Of a stretch of 63,697 bases of DNA, positions 8,645-21,262 are shown piece by piece. Each line of letters begins with the position of its first letter. The first letter of the stretch is position 1. A model generated the notes under the pieces. That model saw only the letters and a list, made by a program, of their open reading frames with translations. It searched no databases and had not been told where the DNA came from. The stretch is taken from the NCBI GenBank assembly GCA_026400435.1, contig JAPLOZ010000028.1:1-63697 (forward strand), given 5' to 3'. Origin of the DNA: Hyphomicrobiales bacterium (GTDB lineage: Bacteria > Pseudomonadota > Alphaproteobacteria > Rhizobiales > Rhizobiaceae). The translations under genes and the position numbers were made by a program.

Positions 8645-8735
8645 AAGAACGTCTCCCAAAGGCTGAATGTGTATCATCAGTTTTGGAGGAACGGATATGA
8701 AGGGAATGGAGCGGGCGCGCTACACGCTGGAGTGT
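8645..8735 (+). mobile_element. IS3-family end plus OrfA start, right inverted copy
   Basis: GAACGTCTCCCAAAGGCTGA through GTTTTGGAGGAACGGATATG matches the minus-strand element ending at 7222. The ATG at 8698 starts MKGMERARYTLE, corresponding to MTGMVPARYMLE of the other copy, and then loses the frame near 8732. The remainder of this element is deleted. Confidence 0.75.
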
Positions 8736-9344
8736 GAATACACTTCGAACAATGACCCCACCACTCGTCTCGCGTATCCTATTGTAATTGTTTGGCAATA
8801 GCTGTTTGAGGAGGCGTCTCGCGTCGCGTCCAACGATGACCCATGGCAAGATAGATAGTAAAACAAAGTCAATCGACTAGGTTCTCTTCTAAAGGGGCTA
8901 TTGTTCGAAGCGTTTTCACAGACCAACCATTCACATCACTCGACGAGCAGCCGGTACCGCTTTGGCGCGGGCAACCGCCATCGGAATCTCTGACGCGACA
9001 AGTTCAAGAATGACTTGTGGGTGCCGGTCTCTATGACGGTCCCGTAACAGGCGTACTAGACGTGAGAACGATAGCGTCGATTGCGGCCTATGCGGAACAA
9101 CGCGATGCCGCGCGACGATTCGCCGGCCCTGCGCTTCCGATGAACCTGCTCGACGGCCTCGCGGCCAAGGGCCGCGCACTAGCTACCCTGGATTCGGTTT
9201 AATGCGCGAGAGCCGATCTCGTCGTCATCCAAACCCTTATCTTTGATTGTGCATGGCTCGGGAAACGGCGCACTGCTTCGGGAAACTTCTAAGCCCCGCC
9301 TGCCGCCGTCGCTGCGTCGACCATGTCGTGCCGAAGTTCCCCGC
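8736..9344. other. Gap with little coding signal
   Basis: No intact gene seen. A short frame at 9017-9202 reads GAGLYDGPVTGVLDVRTIAS followed by IAAYAEQRDAARRF. The first part loosely recalls a peptidoglycan-binding domain repeat (LG.YDGPVDG..G..T..AI..Y), so it may be the tail of a decayed cell-wall-binding protein. It has a stop directly upstream, no ribosome site and no partner domain, so I do not call it a gene. Confidence 0.35.
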
Positions 9345-9500
9345 TCGAAGCGCGCCTTGCCTGCAAGGTCCTCGGCCAGCATCGTTCGACCCAGCGAAAT
9401 CAGATCAACGATCGGCCCGTTGAAGAGGCGTTGAACGACGACATCATCCGGCTCGCTTCTCGATACGGCTGCTACGGCTATTGCCTAACACGGCGATGCT
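9345..9500 (+). pseudogene. N-terminal fragment of an IS3-family OrfB
   Basis: The frame contains GQHRSTQRNQINDRPVEEAL followed by NDDIIRLASRYGCYGYCLT. This matches the start of IS3-family OrfB proteins (QHRSTQR...E..L..DI..LA..YGRYGYR.I). The conserved Arg of YGRYGYR is changed and the DDE catalytic core is absent, so this is dead. Confidence 0.7.
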
Positions 9501-9505
9501 GCGAT

Positions 9506-10050
9506 CCGAGGGCTGGACGGCGCGCCCCCGATGGTCCCGCTTCGACAAACCGTCACTGATGGAGCACGCCGACCTCGTCCGACCATCAGTGCTATCGCCA
9601 GCTGGCCCTTCACTTCGGAACGGCGGCTTTGGCCGTGTCGTGTCCAAAACCGGACCGACCGCCTACGGCCCCATTCCGGCCGTTCGATCCTGAGCCCTGA
9701 GTGTCCCGTCCTGCCGCAAGCTGGACCTGGTTGGACAAATGGAAAAAAGGCACAATACCTTAAATCCCGCGCAATCAAGCGGTTGGACAGCTTAAGCACT
9801 TGCAAATAATGCTGAACCGCTGATCCCCTTGGGCGTACCAGGTGATTGCATTCTGGCTTTCAAGATACCTGCTTGCAGCCGGTCACCGTTACTCCTGCCT
9901 GACGGCTTCGCACATCGCCAATGGATCCAAATGTACGGTTTGCCGTAACCGAAACCCAAGAATCCCCGCGTAGCCTCTCCCAAAGGCAGGACTGCGGTGG
10001 CTTGAAGGCCTGCTGGCTCGAGGCCGCGTGCCTCACTGATGGAGGGATCA
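9506..10050. other. Gap without recognisable gene
   Basis: Several short frames exist but none has family resemblance, a ribosome site or consistent codon use. I see no RNA gene. It separates the IS-rich island from the ordinary chromosome to the right. Confidence 0.4.
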
Positions 10051-10053
10051 GCA

Positions 10054-10503
10054 ATGAATACGTTGTCGCGCAAACGAATAACGCTTGCTCTTTTGAGGGC
10101 AACCGCAACGATCGCGCTGGCCACGGCGCCTTACCAGTTCACGATCGACGCTTCCGCGCCGGGCCTCTCTGCCAGCATTGCGCTCGCCGAAGGTGGCGAT
10201 CATGAAGGCGGTGGCGAATCGGATCATGACGGCGGTGGCGAGTCGGACCATGACGGCGGTGGCGAGTCGGATCATGACGGCGGTGGCGATGGCGACGGCG
10301 AATCGGATCACGACAGCGATGGCGATGGCGAATCCGACCACGATGGCCATAGCGACGGCGAAAGTGACGATGACGGTGGAGCAGACGACGGCGACAGTGC
10401 CGATGGCGACGACGACGATGGCGATAGCGATGCCAAATTGACCGACGGCCAAGCCGGCGTGTCGGGGCAAAAAGGTGCTCGCACGCATAGCCAGCGGCTT
10501 TGA
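10054..10503 (+). CDS. Secreted Asp/Gly-rich repeat protein
   Basis: Function unknown. Residues 1 to about 45 are a basic start (MNTLSRKRIT) and a hydrophobic stretch that could act as a signal peptide or anchor. Then come repeats of GGGESDHD, encoded by exact or near-exact 24-base tandem units from 10207, grading into SDGDGESDHDG-type and poly-Asp segments; a short basic tail ends the protein. Such Asp/Gly/His-rich low-complexity tracts often bind calcium or other divalent metals, but that is inference. The start at 10054 is chosen for the GGAGGG site seven bases upstream. Repeat number is likely to vary between strains. It is the first gene right of the IS scars and has no obvious partner; the transglutaminase beyond is convergent. 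Confidence 0.7.
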   Translation: MNTLSRKRITLALLRATATIALATAPYQFTIDASAPGLSASIALAEGGDHEGGGESDHDGGGESDHDGGGESDHDGGGDGDGESDHDSDGDGESDHDGHSDGESDDDGGADDGDSADGDDDDGDSDAKLTDGQAGVSGQKGARTHSQRL

Positions 10504-10596
10504 TCTAAGCCGCCTGGCACGGCGGCTGAACACACCATGGCGAAACGTCGGCGGTCGACCGTCCGGCGTCCTGCCGCTGGCAAGGCTTGATGCAGC

Positions 10597-11409
10597 CTAA
10601 GGCAGCGCAGGCACCTCGTAGGTCCAGACACGAAACCCCTTAAGGATGTGCGGCCCGAACGAGTTGACCAGCGGGATGTCGGTGGCGTCGCGACCGCGTG
10701 CGACAACGATGCGGCCGATCCGGCGCACATTGTTGCGCGGATCGAACGTATGCCATTCGCCATCGAGAAAGACCTCCATCCACGCGCTGAAGTCCATCGG
10801 ATCGACGACTGGCACGCCGATGTCGCCGAGGTGGCCGTTGACGTAGCGGGCAGGTATGTTGAGGCAGCGGCAGAAGGCGACCGCCAGATGCGCGAAGTCG
10901 CGGCAGACGCCAACCCGTTCGTTGTAGGCGTCGAACGCGGTGCGCGTCGACCTTGCCTGCTGATAGTCGAAGCGGATGTGGTTGTGGACGAAGTCGCAGA
11001 TCGCCTGCACTCGGCCCCAGCCCGACGGCGTTGTCCCGAACAGATCCCAGGCGATCTGGCTCAGGCGGTCGGTCTCGCAGTAGCGGCTGCCCATCAGGTA
11101 AACCAGAGTCGCGTCGGGCAATTCCGGGACCTGCATTTCCCGAGCGTCTGGCGATACCCTGTCCAGCTTGCCGTCGTCCTCGATGGTCGCATCGCCCCAC
11201 ATTGTAAGGTCGCCGGGAGGCGCCACGAGCCGGCGGCAACGGTTCCCGAACATATCGCGGTAGGTCGATACCGGTACCTCTGGGTTGGTGAAGGTCGTTT
11301 CAGGCGCCCTGATGTCGGCGGCGCGGTCCTCGTGCACTGAGAGAAGACACACCAAGGCGGTCGACTGCTGGCAGGTCAGCGTGATCTCGTAGCCGTATCG
11401 GATCAGCAT
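10597..11409 (-). CDS. Transglutaminase-like cysteine protease family protein
   Basis: A 270-residue protein with an N-terminal beta-rich region (about 1-110) and a transglutaminase core. The catalytic cysteine lies in YNERVGVCRDFAHLAVAFCR, followed by the IPARYVNGHLGDIG strand and a catalytic His/Asp region at WMEVFLDGEWHTFDPRNN. This Cys-His-Asp arrangement is the family hallmark; bacterial members act as proteases, amidases or crosslinkers, and the substrate is unknown. There is no signal peptide, so it is probably cytoplasmic. The start at 11409 (MLIRYGYEIT) is used because GAGGAAG lies just upstream and longer frames add a basic, unrelated N-terminus. It is divergent from the large hybrid kinase with about 160 bases between. 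Confidence 0.85.
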   Translation of the reverse strand: MLIRYGYEITLTCQQSTALVCLLSVHEDRAADIRAPETTFTNPEVPVSTYRDMFGNRCRRLVAPPGDLTMWGDATIEDDGKLDRVSPDAREMQVPELPDATLVYLMGSRYCETDRLSQIAWDLFGTTPSGWGRVQAICDFVHNHIRFDYQQARSTRTAFDAYNERVGVCRDFAHLAVAFCRCLNIPARYVNGHLGDIGVPVVDPMDFSAWMEVFLDGEWHTFDPRNNVRRIGRIVVARGRDATDIPLVNSFGPHILKGFRVWTYEVPALP

Positions 11410-11573
11410 CTGGCTTCCTCGTGCCGGAATCGGCAAGCTCAGGGTATAGGAAGTAAGGCGTGCGAGCGAATCCGCTTCCGGCGGGCAATTTATGGTTAGC
11501 CAATCCTTAATGCTTCTGGCGCAGATTCCGCGGAGGAAGCTGCGGCGAAACGCCGTTGCCCGGGGTGGAACAT

Positions 11574-15254
<3,681 letters not shown>

Positions 15255-15367
15255 TGCGTCCGGCGCTATAGCGCGATCACACCATATACCCTGCACGTAC
15301 GAGCGGATTAACCATACCGCGTTCGTTCCGGTTCAGCGGACGGGGGTTGCGACCGCCGAATAAAAAG

Positions 15368-15397
15368 CAGTGTCATTCCCCAACGGGACACTGTTTT
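15368..15397 (+). terminator. Probable terminator after the hybrid kinase
   Basis: CAGTG and CACTG arms with an inner TCCC/GGGA pairing and a short loop are followed by TTTT; the opposite strand also has a T-run, so it could work both ways. It lies 113 bases after the kinase stop. Confidence 0.45.
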
Positions 15398-15634
15398 CGG
15401 CGAGACTTGGGCGGGCCACATCCCCGATTTCAGGCGTCGCCTCCCGTCCGATTTTTTCTTGCCGTCTATTGTGCGTGGTTCGATCGGCACGAAGAACACC
15501 CGCTCGCCAGCGCGGCGCCGGCTGCGAACCGATCCCAAATCCCTGTTATCGTTAGGCATACCCGCTGCGGCAAGCCGCAAGCGCGCGCCGCCGTTTAGAT
15601 TAGCCGGCAAATCTGCACCGCAAGCGTTATCTGG

Positions 15635-15667
15635 CTGACATCAAACTGTCATCCAACTGTAATAGTC
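15635..15667 (+). promoter_or_regulatory. Pho box (PhoB operator) upstream of pstS
   Basis: Three direct repeats start at 15635 (CTGACAT), 15646 (CTGTCAT) and 15657 (CTGTAAT), exactly 11 bases apart with AT-rich four-base spacers. This is the classical PhoB-binding arrangement CTGTCAT-N4-CTGTCAT with a third unit. It lies about 70 bases before the pstS start, so phosphate starvation should switch on the whole operon. Confidence 0.93.
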
Positions 15668-15735
15668 GGCGGCTATTGCCTCACCGGGCGCCGACGAATG
15701 CGCCCTTGAGAAGTTTCCGAACAGGAGCAGGCTAG

Positions 15736-16773
15736 ATGAAAAAAGCAATCCTCACCGCGTCGGCTGCGGCCCTCGCGCTTGCCGCGTCGGTCGGCTATGC
15801 CGCTGCGCGCGACCAGATCCAGGTGGCAGGTTCTTCGACCGTGCTGCCTTACGCCAAGATCGTCGCCGAAACCTTCGGCGAGACCTTCACCAACTTCAAG
15901 ACCCCGGTTGTCGAATCCGGCGGGTCGGGCGCGGGCATCAAGGAATTCTGCAAGGGCGTCGGCGAAAACACGATCGACATCGCCAACTCCTCGCGCAAGA
16001 TGAAGGACGACGAGTTGAAGTCCTGCGTCGACGCCGGCGTCAAGGAAGTCGAAGAAGTGAAGATCGGCTATGACGGCATCGTGTTCGCGACCGACATCGC
16101 CGGACCCGACTGGGCCCTGACCGCCGACGACGTCTACAAGGCGCTCGCCGCCGAAATCATCGTGGACGGCAAGATCGTCGCGAACCCGAACACCAAGTGG
16201 AGCCAGGTCAACCCCAGCCTGCCCGACTGGGACATCACCGCCTACATTCCCGGCGAGAAGCACGGCACCCGCGAAGTGTTTGAAGACAAGCTGCTGGTGG
16301 CCGGCTGCAAGAACACCGGCGCCCAGGACGTCATCAAGGCTGGCGGCGGCGACGACAAGGCCGTGCGCGCCAAGTGCGTCGCGGTTCGCAAGGATGGCAA
16401 GGCGGTCGACATCGACGGCGACTATTCCGAGACGCTGTCGCGCATCGACAGCAACAAGACCGGCGTTGGCGTGTTCGGCCTCGCTTTCTATGAAAACAAC
16501 GCCGACAAGCTGAAGGTAGCGACCGTCGGTGGCGTCGTTCCCTCGACCGAGACGATTGCCAAGGGCGAATATCCGGTTTCCCGTCCGCTGTTCTTCTACG
16601 TCAAGAAGGCGCACCTCGGGGTTATCCCGGGCCTCAAGGAATATGTCGAATTCTTCCTTGACGACCAGATGATCGGCCCGGAAGGCCCGCTCGCCGGCTA
16701 CGGCCTGGTCGCGGCTCCCGAAGCCGAGCGTCAGGCACAGCGCGACGCCTTCGCCGCCGGAAAGACCATGTAA
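15736..16773 (+). CDS. pstS: Phosphate ABC transporter substrate-binding protein PstS
   Basis: Periplasmic high-affinity phosphate-binding protein that delivers phosphate to PstCAB. A clear signal peptide covers about residues 1-24 (MKKAILTASAAALALAASVGYAAA). The mature start DQIQVAGSSTVLPYAKIVAE has the phosphate-binding SST loop, followed by PVVESGGSGAGIKEFC and PGEKHGTREVFEDKLL with its Gly-Thr-Arg element, all PstS landmarks. Length 345 is normal. Expression should be PhoB-controlled through the adjacent Pho box. A GC-rich hairpin with a T-run just after the gene probably lowers read-through so that PstS is made in excess over the membrane subunits. It opens the operon pstS-pstC-pstA-pstB-phoU-phoB. 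Confidence 0.97.
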   Translation: MKKAILTASAAALALAASVGYAAARDQIQVAGSSTVLPYAKIVAETFGETFTNFKTPVVESGGSGAGIKEFCKGVGENTIDIANSSRKMKDDELKSCVDAGVKEVEEVKIGYDGIVFATDIAGPDWALTADDVYKALAAEIIVDGKIVANPNTKWSQVNPSLPDWDITAYIPGEKHGTREVFEDKLLVAGCKNTGAQDVIKAGGGDDKAVRAKCVAVRKDGKAVDIDGDYSETLSRIDSNKTGVGVFGLAFYENNADKLKVATVGGVVPSTETIAKGEYPVSRPLFFYVKKAHLGVIPGLKEYVEFFLDDQMIGPEGPLAGYGLVAAPEAERQAQRDAFAAGKTM

Positions 16774-16785
16774 CGAACAAGGTGA

Positions 16786-16813
16786 GGGGCGCGGCACGGC
16801 CGCGTCCCTTTTT
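16786..16813 (+). terminator. Attenuating hairpin between pstS and pstC
   Basis: A nine-pair stem (GGGGCGCGG with CCGCGTCCC, one G-T pair, loop CACGG) is followed by TTTTT. Since pstC lies only 57 bases downstream in the same operon, partial termination that favours pstS is likely. Confidence 0.65.
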
Positions 16814-16869
16814 CCTGACGGCCTGACAACCGTCCATAGCTCGCGCAGCACTGTTCCGGAGAGTTCGAG

Positions 16870-18336
16870 ATGTCCGTCCTGCTCGTGTTGGCAATCATTG
16901 TCGCGATCGGCGCTGTTGCCTTCATCGTCGCGAGGCAGCGCGGCGCGGCGCTCGACAGTGGAAAAGTTCGTCCACATTCGCGTGCGCACTATCACGGCTG
17001 GTGGGCATTCCTGGCGGCGACGCTGCCGGCAACCCTCGTCTTTATCGTCTGGCTTCTCGGCACGTCGGTCTATATGGAGCGCCACATCGTCGCGCAGCTC
17101 CCCGAACAGACCGCCGACAGTCCGATCGCCAGCCGCTCGCTGGCCATCGGCCTGGTGAAAAGCCTGGCCAGCGGCCTTCGCCGGCTCGACCCGGCACAGC
17201 TCGACAACCTGCCGACCACGTTCGCCGACCTGCAGCCGATGCTGATCGCCAAGGGCGTCGCGCTGGCAACCGAAACCCAGGACTACATGATCCCGATCGC
17301 GCTTGACGCAGATCGTACCCGCGATCGGCTCGGGATGATCGGCGCGATCATCGCCTTCGTCCTGGCCGTCATCGGCGCGATATACGGGATCAGGTCGGTC
17401 GCAGAGCGGTCACGCGCCCGCAACAAGGTCGAGCGGCTGATGCTTTGGGGCCTGATGGGAGCGTCGATGATTGCCATCCTGACCACCGTCGGGATCGTGC
17501 TTTCGATGCTGTTCCAGACGATCAGCTTCTTCGAGCGCGTACCGCTCAGCAACTTCTTCTTCGGCATCGTATGGGATCCGCGCTTCGCGGCGGCCGGCGC
17601 CGGCGCCTCCGAGGGCCAGTTCGGCCTGATCCCGCTGCTCGCCGGCACCCTCTACATCGCCTTTGTCGCGATGCTGGTCGCCGTGCCCGTGGGACTGATG
17701 TCGGCTGTCTACATGTCCGAATACGCGCCGTCGAAAGTCCGTGCTGTGGTCAAGCCGGCGCTGGAGCTGCTCGCCGGCATACCGACAATCGTGTACGGCA
17801 TCTTCGCGCTGGTCACGCTCGGACCGTTCCTGCGCGATCTCAGCGCGGCGCTCGCGGGGGGCTCGCCCTTCATCCAGGCGCAGTCGATCTTCACCGCCGG
17901 CCTCGTGATGGGCGTGATGCTCATTCCAGTCGTGTCCTCGCTGTCTGACGACATCATCACCGCGGTGCCGCGCGCCATGCGCGACGGTTCGCTGGGGCTC
18001 GGCGCTACCCGCTCCGAGACGATCAAGCGTGTCATCTTGCCTGCGGCGCTGCCAGGTATCGTCGGCGCCATCCTGCTGACCGCATCGCGGGCGATCGGCG
18101 AGACCATGATCGTGGTCCTAGCGGCGGGCGTCGCGGCCAACCTGACGCTCAACCCGTTCGAGGCGATGACGACCATCACGGTCAAGATCGTCAACCAGCT
18201 GACAGGCGATCTGGAATTCAACTCGCCGCAGACGCTGGTGGCCTTCGCGCTCGGCATCACGCTCTTCTTCGTGACGCTGGTCATGAACATCTTCGCCCTC
18301 TACATAGTGCGCAAATACCGGGAGCAGTACGAATGA
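16870..18336 (+). CDS. pstC: Phosphate ABC transporter permease PstC
   Basis: Inner-membrane channel subunit that pairs with PstA. At 488 residues it is longer than the E. coli protein (about 320) because of an N-terminal extension with two membrane segments near residues 3-20 and 38-58 and a soluble region of about 90 residues between them and the next helix. This long form is usual in alphaproteobacteria. The C-terminal half has the permease core, with the EAA-type loop around MRDGSLGLGATRSETIKRVILPAALPGI contacting PstB. The stop codon overlaps the pstA start by four bases (ATGA), so translation is coupled. Confidence 0.95.
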   Translation: MSVLLVLAIIVAIGAVAFIVARQRGAALDSGKVRPHSRAHYHGWWAFLAATLPATLVFIVWLLGTSVYMERHIVAQLPEQTADSPIASRSLAIGLVKSLASGLRRLDPAQLDNLPTTFADLQPMLIAKGVALATETQDYMIPIALDADRTRDRLGMIGAIIAFVLAVIGAIYGIRSVAERSRARNKVERLMLWGLMGASMIAILTTVGIVLSMLFQTISFFERVPLSNFFFGIVWDPRFAAAGAGASEGQFGLIPLLAGTLYIAFVAMLVAVPVGLMSAVYMSEYAPSKVRAVVKPALELLAGIPTIVYGIFALVTLGPFLRDLSAALAGGSPFIQAQSIFTAGLVMGVMLIPVVSSLSDDIITAVPRAMRDGSLGLGATRSETIKRVILPAALPGIVGAILLTASRAIGETMIVVLAAGVAANLTLNPFEAMTTITVKIVNQLTGDLEFNSPQTLVAFALGITLFFVTLVMNIFALYIVRKYREQYE

Positions 18337-19649
18337 GCGACATCGCACTGGGCTCCGCTGGCATTGCTGTCGCGCGCCCGCGCCGCGACATCGGCCTCAA
18401 GCAGCGCTACGCCGCCGAACGCCGCTTCCGCATCTATGGCATGCTCGCCATCTCGGTCTGCCTGATCTTCCTGGCCGTTATGCTGATCACGATCTTCTCC
18501 AAGGGCTACACTGCCTTCTGGCAGACGACCGTGACGCTGCCGATCACCTTCGACGCGCAGGTCATCGATCCCCAGGACAAGCGGGCGACCGACCCCAACG
18601 TGCTGGTCGCGGCCAACTATCCGAAGCTCGTCGAGAGCGCGCTCATCGCCAAACTCGGCATCAGTCCGGATGACAAGCCGATGATCGGCAAGCTGAAAGG
18701 CTTCCTCTCGGATGGCGTGCGCGCGCAGCTGCGCAAGATCGTGATCGACGATCCGGCGGTGATCGGCACCACGCGCGACGTCGCCGTGCTCGCATCGGCC
18801 AACCTCGATTCCGCCTTCAAGGGGCAGATCGACCTCGCCGTCGGGCAAGAGCGCCGCAAGGTATCCGACCAGCAGGTCGCCTGGATGAACCAGCTCAAGG
18901 CCGATGGTTCCATGGCGGAGCATTTCAACACCGGCCTGTTCACCTACGGCGCGTCGAGCCGCCCGGAAACATCGGGAATGGGCGTCGCCATCATCGGCTC
19001 GCTCTACATGATGCTGATCGTGCTGGTGCTTGCGCTGCCGATCGGCGTCGCCGCGTCGATCTATCTCGAGGAGTTCGCCAAGAAGAACAGGCTCACCGAC
19101 ATCATCGAGGTTAACATCAACAACCTCGCGGCGGTGCCGTCGATCGTCTTTGGTCTGCTCGGCCTTGCGGTATTCATCAACTTCCTTGGGCTGCCGCGTT
19201 CGGCCGCCTTCGTCGGCGGTCTGGTGCTGACGCTGATGACGCTGCCTACCATCATCATCGCGACCCGCGCGGCACTCGCCGCTGTGCCGCCGTCGATCCG
19301 CTCGGCGGCGCTCGGTCTTGGCGCATCCAAGATGCAGATGGTGTTCCAGCACATCCTGCCGCTGGCCGCGCCTGGCATCCTGACCGGCACCATCATCGGC
19401 CTGGCGCGCGCGCTCGGCGAAACCGCGCCGCTGCTGCTGATCGGCATGGTCGCCTTCGTGGCCGACTATCCCAAGACACCGTTCGATCCGGCGACGGCGC
19501 TGCCGGTACAGATCTATATGTGGGCAAACGAGGCCGAACGCGCTTTCGTCGAACGCATGTCGGGCGCCATCATCATCCTTCTGATCTTCCTGATGGCCAT
19601 GAACATCACGGCAATTGTTTTGCGGCGACGCTTCGAACGACGCTGGTAG
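18333..19649 (+). CDS. pstA: Phosphate ABC transporter permease PstA
   Basis: Second membrane channel subunit of the phosphate importer. Residues 1 to about 190 form an N-terminal extension with one membrane segment ([22 protein letters not shown]) and a soluble part of the DUF3333 type found in alphaproteobacterial PstA. The core permease follows from about 205, with the coupling loop [20 protein letters not shown] and the [27 protein letters not shown] helix region. Length 438 is normal for this branch. Starts inside the pstC stop codon; pstB begins 11 bases after its end. Confidence 0.95.
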   Translation: MSDIALGSAGIAVARPRRDIGLKQRYAAERRFRIYGMLAISVCLIFLAVMLITIFSKGYTAFWQTTVTLPITFDAQVIDPQDKRATDPNVLVAANYPKLVESALIAKLGISPDDKPMIGKLKGFLSDGVRAQLRKIVIDDPAVIGTTRDVAVLASANLDSAFKGQIDLAVGQERRKVSDQQVAWMNQLKADGSMAEHFNTGLFTYGASSRPETSGMGVAIIGSLYMMLIVLVLALPIGVAASIYLEEFAKKNRLTDIIEVNINNLAAVPSIVFGLLGLAVFINFLGLPRSAAFVGGLVLTLMTLPTIIIATRAALAAVPPSIRSAALGLGASKMQMVFQHILPLAAPGILTGTIIGLARALGETAPLLLIGMVAFVADYPKTPFDPATALPVQIYMWANEAERAFVERMSGAIIILLIFLMAMNITAIVLRRRFERRW

Positions 19650-19660
19650 GGGTGAACCAA

Positions 19661-20485
19661 ATGAATATCATGACCGAAAAAGCAATCGAAGACGCAGTGA
19701 GCGGGACAATGACCGGCAACACGAATGAAGTCGTCAAGATGCGCGGCAAGAAGGTCGGCGTCTTCTATGGTGAAAAGCAGGCGCTGTTCGACGTGGACCT
19801 CAATGTCCGCCAGAACCAGGTGACCGCGCTGATCGGCCCGTCGGGCTGCGGCAAGTCGACCTTCCTGCGCTGCCTCAACCGGATGAACGACACGATCGAC
19901 GCGGCGCGCGTCACCGGCGAGATCACGCTCGACGGTGAGGACATCTACGACAAGTCGATCGACGTCGTGGAACTTCGCGCCCGCGTCGGAATGGTGTTCC
20001 AGAAGCCGAACCCGTTCCCCAAGTCGATCTACGAGAACGTCTCCTACGGTCCGCGCATCCACGGGCTTGCCAAGGGCAAGGCGCAGCTGGATGCGGTCGT
20101 CGAGTCGAGCCTGAAGAAGGCGGCGCTCTGGAACGAGGTCAAGGACCGCCTGCATGAGTCCGGCACCGGCCTGTCCGGCGGCCAGCAGCAGCGCCTGTGC
20201 ATTGCGCGCGCAATCGCGGTGTCGCCCGAGGTCATCCTGATGGACGAGCCGTGTTCGGCGCTCGATCCGATCGCGACCGCCAAGGTCGAGGAACTGATCG
20301 ACGAACTGCGCTCAAACTATACCATCGTCATCGTGACGCACTCCATGCAGCAGGCGGCGCGCGTCTCGCAGCGTACGGCCATGTTCCACCTCGGCTATCT
20401 GGTGGAAGAGGGACCGACCGAGAAGATGTTCACCAACCCCGACGATAAGCGCACCCAGGACTACATCACCGGCCGCTTCGGCTGA
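19661..20485 (+). CDS. pstB: Phosphate ABC transporter ATP-binding protein PstB
   Basis: Cytoplasmic ATPase that drives phosphate import. All ABC motifs are present: Walker [21 protein letters not shown]-loop [19 protein letters not shown] (a PstB hallmark), signature [16 protein letters not shown], Walker [14 protein letters not shown], and switch His in [11 protein letters not shown]. The start at 19661 (MNIMTEKAI) is chosen because AGGGGTGA sits just before it; a longer frame would overlap pstA by over 100 bases. 274 residues. phoU follows after 45 bases. Confidence 0.96.
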   Translation: MNIMTEKAIEDAVSGTMTGNTNEVVKMRGKKVGVFYGEKQALFDVDLNVRQNQVTALIGPSGCGKSTFLRCLNRMNDTIDAARVTGEITLDGEDIYDKSIDVVELRARVGMVFQKPNPFPKSIYENVSYGPRIHGLAKGKAQLDAVVESSLKKAALWNEVKDRLHESGTGLSGGQQQRLCIARAIAVSPEVILMDEPCSALDPIATAKVEELIDELRSNYTIVIVTHSMQQAARVSQRTAMFHLGYLVEEGPTEKMFTNPDDKRTQDYITGRFG

Positions 20486-20530
20486 TTTGGCCGCGCGCCG
20501 CAGACATCAGGAACCCGAAAGGCTCCGCTC

Positions 20531-21238
20531 ATGGGCGAACATACCGTCACCTCCTTCGACGAGGAACTCGATCACATCCAGCGGCTCATACGCGACATGA
20601 GCGATCTGTCCGGTTCGATGGTCGCCGCCTCGATCCGGGCGCTGCTGTCGTCCGACAATGCTCTGGCGCAGCGTGTCATCTCCGACGATACGATCATGGA
20701 CGCGCGCCAGCGCGAACTCGACGACGGCGCCATCACGTTGATCGCCAAGCGCCAGCCGATGGCCCAGGACCTGCGCGCCGTGGTCGGCTCTATCCGCATG
20801 GCGGGCGACCTCGAGCGGATCGGCGACCTCGCCAAGAATATCGCCAAGCGCGTCAATGCGGTGGGCGTCGGCGCCGCCCCGCGCAACCTCTCGCACGGCA
20901 TTGACGCAATGGCCGAACTGGTGCTCGAGCAGGTGCATGGCGTGATCGAACGCTATGTGGCGCGCGATGCCGACGGGCTGCGCGTGCTGCGCATGGACGA
21001 CGAGAAGATCGACGTGAAATATACCTCGGTGTTTCGTGAACTTCTCACCTACATGATGGAAGACCCGCGCAACATTACGGCTTGCACGCATCTCCTGTTC
21101 TGCGCGAAGAACCTGGAGCGCATCGGCGACCACGTGACCAACATCGCCGAAAACGCCTATTACGTCCTGACTGGCGACCAGTTGCCGGTCAACCGCCCGA
21201 AACTCGACGAAACCGCGCTGTCGGTTCTGGCGCAATAG
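20531..21238 (+). CDS. phoU: Phosphate signalling regulator PhoU
   Basis: Cytoplasmic regulator that couples PstSCAB activity to the phosphate two-component system. The 235 residues form two three-helix PhoU repeats. The first has MVAASIRALLSSDNALAQRVISDD and LRAVVGSIRMAGDLERIGDLAKNIAKR; the second repeats the pattern in ITACTHLLFCAKNLERIGDHVTNIAENAYY. The two ERIGD(L/H) motifs bind metal clusters in known PhoU structures. In the operon between pstB and phoB, as in other rhizobia. Confidence 0.95.
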   Translation: MGEHTVTSFDEELDHIQRLIRDMSDLSGSMVAASIRALLSSDNALAQRVISDDTIMDARQRELDDGAITLIAKRQPMAQDLRAVVGSIRMAGDLERIGDLAKNIAKRVNAVGVGAAPRNLSHGIDAMAELVLEQVHGVIERYVARDADGLRVLRMDDEKIDVKYTSVFRELLTYMMEDPRNITACTHLLFCAKNLERIGDHVTNIAENAYYVLTGDQLPVNRPKLDETALSVLAQ

Positions 21239-21262
21239 GCGGACGGCTGGAGCCATCGCAGG

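Noticed and set aside
2242..9505. Considered as a symbiosis or nodulation gene region because of the fucosyltransferase and IS density
   Set aside because: No nod box, nodABC, nif or fix gene is visible, and the fucosyltransferase is GT11 rather than NodZ.
10207..10440. Tandem repeats considered as a CRISPR array
   Set aside because: The 24-base units are contiguous, in frame and without unique spacers; they encode a protein repeat.
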